This document shows positions 58,438 to 64,000 of a stretch of 64,000 nucleotides of DNA, one piece after another (the stretch's first letter is position 1; every line of letters starts with the position of its first letter). The stretch is from Lysinibacillus fusiformis. Its GTDB lineage: Bacteria; Bacillota; Bacilli; Bacillales_A; Planococcaceae. The translations under genes were made by a program, and so were the position numbers. The notes beneath the pieces were generated by a model. The model saw only the letters and a list, made by a program, of their open reading frames with translations, had not been told where the DNA came from and made no database searches. The stretch lies in assembly GCF_003049525.1 (NCBI RefSeq), contig NZ_PYWL01000001.1, positions 682,001-746,000 of the forward strand, in the 5' to 3' direction.

Positions 58438-58980
58438 TTATTTATATACAGCACGTTCCCCGCCAATTAGCTTTGGACGTGTTGTTGCAATCGTCACCAC
58501 TGCTTCTCCCACCATTTTCACTGATGTGCGAACTGGGACAGCTACTGCTTTCAAATGCATACCAATTAATGTTTGTCCAATATCAATACCTGCATGTGCC
58601 TGAATGGTTTCAACAACCACAGGGTTAGCAAAACGCGTATAGGCATATGCGGACATAGAGCCACCCGCAGTACGTACTGGAACTACCGCCACTGGATCGT
58701 AGCCAAACCGTTCAGCTGTTGATGCCTCCATTGTAATAGCACGATTAATATGCTCACAGCCTTGAAATGCTAAATGTAGCTCGTGTTTCATTGCAAATTC
58801 TTGTAACGGCTCAAAAATCGCTTCCCCTATCTCCAATGCGCCTGCTGTGCCAATTTTCTGACCAATCACTTCAGATGTAGAGCATCCTACGACAAAAATA
58901 GTATGAGGTCGTAATGTTACCTGCTCTTCAAATTCACTGAGTAACTGAGTCAAATGCGTTCGTATTTGTTTTACAACCAT
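58438..58980 (-). CDS. ywlG: YwlG family protein (TIGR01440)
   Basis: 180 residues from the ATG at 58980 (MVVKQIRTHL), nine bases after AAGGAG; six upstream codons contain that site and are rejected. Conserved stretches: FVVGCSTSEVIGQKIG, LAFQGCEHINRA, and AHAGIDIGQTLIGMHLKAV near the end. Function unknown; conserved between rpiB and glyA in Bacillus. Confidence 0.88.
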   Translation of the reverse strand: MVVKQIRTHLTQLLSEFEEQVTLRPHTIFVVGCSTSEVIGQKIGTAGALEIGEAIFEPLQEFAMKHELHLAFQGCEHINRAITMEASTAERFGYDPVAVVPVRTAGGSMSAYAYTRFANPVVVETIQAHAGIDIGQTLIGMHLKAVAVPVRTSVKMVGEAVVTIATTRPKLIGGERAVYK

Positions 58981-59065
58981 TAAGCTCAGCTCCTTCATCT
59001 ATATCCATTAAAATCATGCCATATATGACAGCCTTGATGAATGCCATATATGGAATAACAATCAT

Positions 59066-59503
59066 TTATTGCTCAAGTTCAGTAATTTTTTCGATGCGTC
59101 GTGTATGACGACCACCTTCAAACTCAGTTTCTAGCCACGTTTGGACAATTTCACGTGCAAGACCTGGGCCAATAACACGTTCCCCCATAGCTAAAACATT
59201 AGAGTCATTATGGCATCGCGTTGCCTTCGCACTAAATACATCATGTACTAGCGCACAACGAATACCGTTCACCTTATTTGCAGCAATCGACATACCAATT
59301 CCCGTGCCACAAATTAAAATGCCTTTATCAAATTTTCCGTTTGCTACACCATCAGAAACTGGCTTTGCGTAATCCGGATAGTCTACTGAATCCGCAGATT
59401 GTGGACCAAAATCTTCGTAGCTAATATGAAGCTCATCTAGTAGCTGCATGATCTCACGACGTAGGTTGTTGCCTCCGTGATCAGAAGAAATTGCTATTCT
59501 CAC
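59066..59503 (-). CDS. rpiB: Ribose-5-phosphate isomerase B
   Basis: 145 residues from the GTG at 59503 (VRIAISSDHGGNNLR; GAGGGA upstream). The 21-codon extension covers the probable promoter and is rejected. Active-site features: SSDHGG, the catalytic cysteine segment CGTGIGMSIAANK, and GIRCALVHD. It interconverts ribose 5-phosphate and ribulose 5-phosphate in the pentose phosphate pathway. B. subtilis ywlF is the matching gene. Confidence 0.94.
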   Translation of the reverse strand: MRIAISSDHGGNNLRREIMQLLDELHISYEDFGPQSADSVDYPDYAKPVSDGVANGKFDKGILICGTGIGMSIAANKVNGIRCALVHDVFSAKATRCHNDSNVLAMGERVIGPGLAREIVQTWLETEFEGGRHTRRIEKITELEQ

Positions 59504-59788
59504 TGGGTTCCCTCTTTTCGAATTATAGTCAACCTTAGTGTACCACTTCTTTCTGAAGAATAACACGATTTTTCTTGTATTTTTATGCTGATTTCTCCTA
59601 AAAGACGAACATTTATTGTTAACAAGCTAAAAATCATTCACTTTTAAGTTGTTTTTTCTGTGGATAGTGTGAATATCATGTTAATAAATTCGGATAACGG
59701 TCTTTTGTTGTAATATTCTATCTACTAAAGTTTTTTTCACATTTTATATACAGTGGACAAACTATATCACTATTTCTTCCAAAAATAA
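59504..59788. other. Upstream region of rpiB
   Basis: About 285 AT-rich bases. On the minus strand TGGTACACT at 59537-59545 is an extended -10 element about 35 bases before the rpiB start. No gene. Confidence 0.45.
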
Positions 59789-59834
59789 AAAAACTGTCTA
59801 TAAATCCGATTTTTCATCGCATTTATAAACAGCC
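59789..59834 (-). terminator. Terminator of the chemoreceptor gene
   Basis: On the minus strand CTGTTTATAAAT pairs with ATTTATAGACAG, followed by seven T. Confidence 0.8.
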
Positions 59835-59842
59835 TTTCAGGA

Positions 59843-61126
59843 CTAAGCCTGTCGATCAAATTGTTGAATCACTTTATGCAAAGCTTCTGATTGCTTTTTT
59901 AAACTTTGTGCTAGGTGCTCTACCTGTTCAATAGCATAGGCTTGCTCTTCAGCCGCACTACGAACTTCTTGTGCACCTGCTGATGTTTCTTCTGCAATTG
60001 CAGCCACTTCTTGTGATTGACGAGCAGTTGTCTCAATATTGTGCATTTGCTGTTCAATTAGTGAAGATATCTCTACAATTGCTGTTGCCATTTCATGTAC
60101 ATTAGATGACATACCTTCTACAGCTGTCGTTGTTTCAGATACTCGATCTGCTTCCTTCGTTGCAAAGGCTACCTGTTCATTCATTTGTTTAACTACGACC
60201 TCAACATTTTGCTGCATAGACTGGATCAAAGCAGTAATCCCTTGGACAGCTTTTGCACTTTCATCTGCTAAACCACGAACTTCCTCCGCAACTACAGCGA
60301 AGCCTTTTCCATGTTCTCCTGCACGAGCTGCTTCAATAGATGCATTTAAAGCTAGTAAATTTGTTTGTGCCGCAATATCACCAACTAAGCCTATAATGCG
60401 CTCAACTTGACCCGCATTTTCTTCTAAAGCATGAATGCTTTTTAAGGCCTCATTGTTACCCGTAGCTATTTGCTGAATACTATTAACTAATGTTTCGATT
60501 GCATTGGTTGTTGTCGATAAATTATGTAATATCTCTGTAGATTGTGATGCAGATGCTTCTGCTCTACTATTTACTTCTGTCGCAAGAGCTCGTACATCCT
60601 CAATTGCCTCAGCGGTATCTTGTACAGCTGTCGCAGATGCTTCAGCTCCTGCCGAAATATGCTTAACGGTTGACGCAATGCCTTCTGCTTTTCGAGTAGC
60701 GACTCCCGCTTCATCTGAGAGCTGAATGATCGATTGATTGGTCTGTTGGAAATTTTGATCGATACTTTCGACCATTTGACGTAAATTTAGCACCATTTGT
60801 TGGAATGCCTCTGCAACCGAACGTATCTCATCGTTTGTTTTAGGCATTTGAACATCCTGTCCAATTTTCCCCTCTGCTACTAGAGTTGCGGAATGCTCAA
60901 GTTGTTGTAAAGGTTTAATTAAAATTACGCTAAAAATGGCAGCCAATATGCCTGACCATGTGATTCCTAATGCATAAGTCACCACTTGAAACACTTTTCC
61001 ATTAATACTCGGGAAGAAGGTCGGTTGTAAATATTCAATAAATATAAAACTGATACTGTAAGTAATTAATGCTAGCACGCTCACAAATAACACCAATTTA
61101 AGTCGTAAACCAAATTGTTTTTTCAT
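59843..61126 (-). CDS. Methyl-accepting chemotaxis protein
   Basis: 427 residues from the ATG at 61126 ([16 protein letters not shown] upstream). Two membrane helices (about 10-30 and 48-70) with only about 17 residues between them, so there is almost no external sensor domain. A HAMP domain follows (about 70-125), then the cytoplasmic signalling domain with the hairpin tip [20 protein letters not shown] and [13 protein letters not shown]. It would signal to CheA/CheW, sensing from the membrane or cytoplasm. The stop of ywlE is only 14 bases before this ATG, so the receptor is co-transcribed with the arginine phosphatase gene, an unusual neighbour. Confidence 0.9.
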   Translation of the reverse strand: MKKQFGLRLKLVLFVSVLALITYSISFIFIEYLQPTFFPSINGKVFQVVTYALGITWSGILAAIFSVILIKPLQQLEHSATLVAEGKIGQDVQMPKTNDEIRSVAEAFQQMVLNLRQMVESIDQNFQQTNQSIIQLSDEAGVATRKAEGIASTVKHISAGAEASATAVQDTAEAIEDVRALATEVNSRAEASASQSTEILHNLSTTTNAIETLVNSIQQIATGNNEALKSIHALEENAGQVERIIGLVGDIAAQTNLLALNASIEAARAGEHGKGFAVVAEEVRGLADESAKAVQGITALIQSMQQNVEVVVKQMNEQVAFATKEADRVSETTTAVEGMSSNVHEMATAIVEISSLIEQQMHNIETTARQSQEVAAIAEETSAGAQEVRSAAEEQAYAIEQVEHLAQSLKKQSEALHKVIQQFDRQA

Positions 61127-61140
61127 AGGGCTCCTCAATT

Positions 61141-61575
61141 CTATTGTAGTTTTTGTATTAATTGATCAACCAATTCATGTAATTCCGCAAATGTTGCTTC
61201 GTATATTGCTCTATTACCACCGTAAGGATCGACTACATTCTCCAGGCTGCCTTCATTCGTATACTCTTTCAATGTAAATACTTTATGATCAGTTCCTGGG
61301 AAACTTGAAATAACAGTGTCTTTGTGAGCGGTAGTCATCGTTAGGACTAAATCTGCCCAGTCTATTTCTACCATGGATAATTGTGTTGCAGAATGCTGAT
61401 GAGACATTCCGGCATCATTTAACACTTGTTGCGCATGTGCTGACATTTGGGCATTAGGCATAGCATAAATACCTGCAGAACGTACTTCTAAATTGTCTAT
61501 TTGTTTATGTTTTAATATGACTTCTGCCATTGGACTGCGACAAGTATTGCCTGTACAAACAAATAATATTTTCAC
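61141..61575 (-). CDS. ywlE: Protein arginine phosphatase YwlE
   Basis: 144 residues from the GTG at 61575 ([24 protein letters not shown] eight bases upstream). The low-molecular-weight phosphatase P-loop reads CTGNTCRS with threonine in the position that gives YwlE its preference for phosphoarginine, and the general acid is in VVDPYGGN. It removes phosphate from arginine residues put on by McsB, opposing tagging for ClpCP. Directly upstream of the chemoreceptor gene. Confidence 0.93.
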   Translation of the reverse strand: MKILFVCTGNTCRSPMAEVILKHKQIDNLEVRSAGIYAMPNAQMSAHAQQVLNDAGMSHQHSATQLSMVEIDWADLVLTMTTAHKDTVISSFPGTDHKVFTLKEYTNEGSLENVVDPYGGNRAIYEATFAELHELVDQLIQKLQ

Positions 61576-61602
61576 ACTTATCACTCTCCATTTTTATATG
61601 AA

Positions 61603-62100
61603 TTATTGCCGAATAGCTAGGATACTCATGATAATAAAAATAATGCCAGCAACGATTTGAATTTTATTCCCAAAAAAGACTTGGCTCCTACGTGCAATGA
61701 CTAATGACCCATAGGCGCATATCAAGGCACTCAAGCCTGCACTCATAATAAAAATTGTTTTTTCTAAGTTTAGCATACCAAAAGAAACACTAACTGAAAA
61801 GGTATCTAGGCTTGCAGTCACGGCTAAAAGTACGGGGGAAATTGTAACTTTTTCATCCCGATGAGAGAATAATAGTAAATGCACGCCAATGCAAAATAAC
61901 AAAATACTCGATATCCATTGTCCCCATTCTAATAGAAAACGAACTAAATAGTTTCCTAATTCAAATCCCAATAAAGGAAAAATCATATGCAACGCAGCCG
62001 TCCATAATGATAAAAATAAGCGATATCTAACATTCGGCAGCAATACATATAGACCAATAACATCAACAGACGTTAATATACCTGCAAGAATTCCCTGCAA
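61603..62100 (-). CDS. mntP: Manganese efflux pump MntP (YwlD-like)
   Basis: 165 residues from a TTG at 62100, with AAGGAG seven bases upstream. Six membrane helices in two related halves. The second half has the intact family motif VTASLDTFSVSVSFG; the first half keeps the aspartate (TSVDVIGLYVLL) but the rest of its motif has drifted. MntP exports Mn(II). It lies 27 bases before ywlE, as in B. subtilis (ywlD). Confidence 0.85.
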   Translation of the reverse strand: MQGILAGILTSVDVIGLYVLLPNVRYRLFLSLWTAALHMIFPLLGFELGNYLVRFLLEWGQWISSILLFCIGVHLLLFSHRDEKVTISPVLLAVTASLDTFSVSVSFGMLNLEKTIFIMSAGLSALICAYGSLVIARRSQVFFGNKIQIVAGIIFIIMSILAIRQ

Positions 62101-62210
62101 GAATGCACTCCTTCTCTCCCTAATATTTTATCATTTTATGCTCGAAAATACATTATTATCATATTTGTCCACATAAGATTTTCCTTTTTATAAATATGAT
62201 CCATGCACAT

Positions 62211-62252
62211 AAAAAAAGACAAAAGACATGTGAATTTTCAATGTCTTTTGTC
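62211..62252 (-). terminator. Terminator of ywlC
   Basis: On the minus strand GACAAAAGACAT pairs with ATGTCTTTTGTC, followed by seven T. Confidence 0.9.
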
Positions 62253-62264
62253 ACTCAACTTTAT

Positions 62265-63299
62265 TTACAATGAATACCATTTGCCACCAGAGGCCTTTTC
62301 AAGTCTATTCATAATAGCTGCCCCTACGCCTTCCGTCGAAGTCGTCGTAGCTAAAATAACGGTAGCTGTTGTTTTATCACAGGCTCTAAGTGCATGGTAT
62401 AATGAAGCACCCATTTCTTCTTTACTTCCCTCTGCACCTACTGAAAAGTAAAAATCAGCTTTACTATGTTGTAAATTTTCAGGTGCAAGAAGTGCTACAG
62501 CATGTCCTTGCTGCTGTAATTGTTGAACAGCTTCGCTTACTTCCCCATCATGACAATTAATTAAATATACCGGTGCATTTGGTGCATAATGTGTATATTT
62601 CATGCCCGGAGCCTTTGGAGTCTCTTCTAGTTTCTGCTCTATTTTAGTTGGTTGAATAACCGGACCAATTTTAGCTTCAAGCATCTCCTTCGTAATGCCA
62701 CCTGGACGTAAAATTACTGGAGGCTCATGTGTCACATCTAATACAGTGGACTCTAGCCCAATACCTGTGGAACCTCCATCTAAAATATAAGGTATGTACC
62801 CTCCCAAATCATCTAAAACATGGATAGCTTCCGTTGGACTCGGCTTACCACTACGATTAGCACTTGGCGCAGCAAGCGGTTTTTGAAGCTGCTGTAATAA
62901 GGCAAGTGCTACTGGATGATCTGGCATCCGAATACCCACAGTCGATAATCCAGCCGTTACACTTTGAGCCAGCACATTTGGTTTAGCAGGCATCACAAGC
63001 GTTAACGGTCCTGGCCAAAATAAATCCATGCATTGCTTGGCAATTTCAGAAATATGTTCTATATAATTCGTTACTTCCTCTTTTGTACCAACATGAACAA
63101 TTAAAGGGTTATCTGAAGGGCGGCCCTTCGCTTCAAATATCTTCTTCACTGCCACATCATTTGTTGCAACAGCTCCTAGCCCATAAACCGTTTCTGTCGG
63201 AAATGCTACTACCTCTCCCGCATTTAAGATATCCACAGCTTGTGTATAATTAATTTGACTATTCACATTACTGTCCACAACCTTGCAAACGGTTTCCAT
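62265..63299 (-). CDS. ywlC: L-threonylcarbamoyladenylate synthase (Sua5/YwlC)
   Basis: 344 residues: a TsaC/YrdC domain (about 15-205; VVAFPTETVYGLGA, KGRPSDNPLIVHV, PSANRSGKPSPT) plus the C-terminal Sua5 domain (about 225-344), the long form. It makes threonylcarbamoyl-AMP for the universal t6A37 modification of tRNA. Start is an ATG with GAAGGTAGG upstream. Own terminator downstream; spoIIR upstream. Confidence 0.95.
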   Translation of the reverse strand: METVCKVVDSNVNSQINYTQAVDILNAGEVVAFPTETVYGLGAVATNDVAVKKIFEAKGRPSDNPLIVHVGTKEEVTNYIEHISEIAKQCMDLFWPGPLTLVMPAKPNVLAQSVTAGLSTVGIRMPDHPVALALLQQLQKPLAAPSANRSGKPSPTEAIHVLDDLGGYIPYILDGGSTGIGLESTVLDVTHEPPVILRPGGITKEMLEAKIGPVIQPTKIEQKLEETPKAPGMKYTHYAPNAPVYLINCHDGEVSEAVQQLQQQGHAVALLAPENLQHSKADFYFSVGAEGSKEEMGASLYHALRACDKTTATVILATTTSTEGVGAAIMNRLEKASGGKWYSL

Positions 63300-63400
63300 G
63301 ATTAAAACCTACCTTCACTTATTGATTCTTACTGAATTATCCACATATTGTTTATAACTTCTTAAAAAATGTGCATAAGTTATCTGAATTTGTGAACAAT

Positions 63401-63991
63401 TCATGCAAAAAGCCCTTTCACCCATTCCCAAATAAAGAATGTTACTTGCTCTTCCTCTTCTGGCTCTTCTGCTTTTACTTCTTCTTTTTCAGGCTCGCAA
63501 ATGGATGGGAATATACTGCACCACCAGTTATCGCCACGCGCATCACCAATTTTAACTACAATGGAGTGATACACATTTTGTGGATATAATACCGCTCCCT
63601 GTCTTTTAGGCGGAAATAAGTTATCCCCAACCACTACCTGTGTATCAATCTGTGGATAGTTTTCGCTTAATTCTGTTTCAATTTGTTGCTTTAATGTTTG
63701 AGTTTGCTCATTCCCCGCAACTCCTGCAGTTACTACTTGCATAAAATAGGGCTTTAATTCTTCCACAAGCTGCTCTTTCTCATATTGATCTTGTGCTGTA
63801 TTGCTGTTAGCAATTACACGAATTCTAAAATCGTTTTCTTGTTCTTGATTAGTAGCCTCTTTTGCAAAACCTACTAATGATGGAATATATAACACACATA
63901 GCTGTAAGGCAATGGCCACTACTACTAATCTAGCAAACGCTAGAAAAATATTTTGTTTAGGTAATCTAATAAACTTGTATTCATTTAACAT
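63401..63991 (-). CDS. spoIIR: Stage II sporulation protein R
   Basis: 196 residues. A hydrophobic secretion segment (about 19-42), then the SpoIIR domain (FRIRVIANSNTAQDQ, PQNVYHSIVVKIGDARGDNWWCSIFPSIC) and an acidic C-terminal tail before FFIWEWVKG. Made in the forespore under sigma-F, it is secreted into the intermembrane space and triggers SpoIIGA to process pro-sigma-E. The ATG is nine bases from the window edge, so its ribosome site is only partly visible. Confidence 0.95.
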   Translation of the reverse strand: MLNEYKFIRLPKQNIFLAFARLVVVAIALQLCVLYIPSLVGFAKEATNQEQENDFRIRVIANSNTAQDQYEKEQLVEELKPYFMQVVTAGVAGNEQTQTLKQQIETELSENYPQIDTQVVVGDNLFPPKRQGAVLYPQNVYHSIVVKIGDARGDNWWCSIFPSICEPEKEEVKAEEPEEEEQVTFFIWEWVKGLFA

Positions 63992-64000
63992 ATAAATCCC

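Overview
The window looks like chromosome from a spore-forming, motile, S-layer-bearing low-GC Firmicute, very probably the Lysinibacillus sphaericus group. The S-layer precursor at 17182-20478 has an N-terminus I recognise as SbpA/SlpC-type. The right half carries sporulation genes (spoIIID, spoIIQ, spoIID, spoIIR), mbl, the eight-subunit atp operon with atpI, and the ywl and ywp/ywq gene neighbourhoods known from Bacillus subtilis. No rRNA or tRNA gene, CRISPR array, intact prophage or intact transposase was seen.

Left part (1-23.0 kb) is a cell-surface and accessory region. It holds the start of a secreted repeat protein (cut by the window edge), a YknW/YknX-like membrane pair, an SLH-anchored phosphodiester glycosidase, a protein with copper-amine-oxidase-N stalk domains, a 1502-aa secreted double nuclease, a 5'-nucleotidase that has lost its secretion signal, the S-layer gene and an SLH-anchored glucosaminidase. 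The nucleotidase begins exactly where a group II intron domain V/VI remnant ends. A second structured, non-coding stretch of about 520 nt lies on the same strand just after the S-layer terminator; between the two are a small zinc-ribbon ORF and orphan terminators. This 15.2-17.1 kb interval is the least ordinary part of the window.

Middle part (23.3-28.6 kb) is a four-gene overlapping operon: TagA-family ManNAc transferase, MOP-family flippase, DUF5693 membrane protein and CsaB pyruvyltransferase. It fits the synthesis and pyruvylation of the secondary cell wall polysaccharide to which SLH domains bind, so it probably makes the anchor for the three SLH proteins upstream. mnaA at 52.7-53.8 kb would supply its UDP-ManNAc.

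Next come a short flagellin behind a sigma-D promoter, an IDEAL-domain protein, the ywqB/ywqA pair (SWIM and SNF2 helicase), ssbB, ywpF, a lipoprotein and a 127-aa unknown protein.

The right half (37.3-64 kb) runs on the minus strand in a B. subtilis-like order: spoIIR, ywlC, mntP, ywlE, a chemoreceptor, rpiB, ywlG, glyA, a c-di-GMP phosphodiesterase, upp, mnaA, atpIBEFHAGDC, ywzB, murAA, spoIID, spoIIQ, spoIIID, mbl, flhO, flhP, an EpuA-type RNA polymerase accessory protein and fabZ. Many genes use GTG or TTG starts; I placed starts by Shine-Dalgarno spacing and family N-termini. All motif and homology statements come from reading the sequence and remembered family features; no database search was run.
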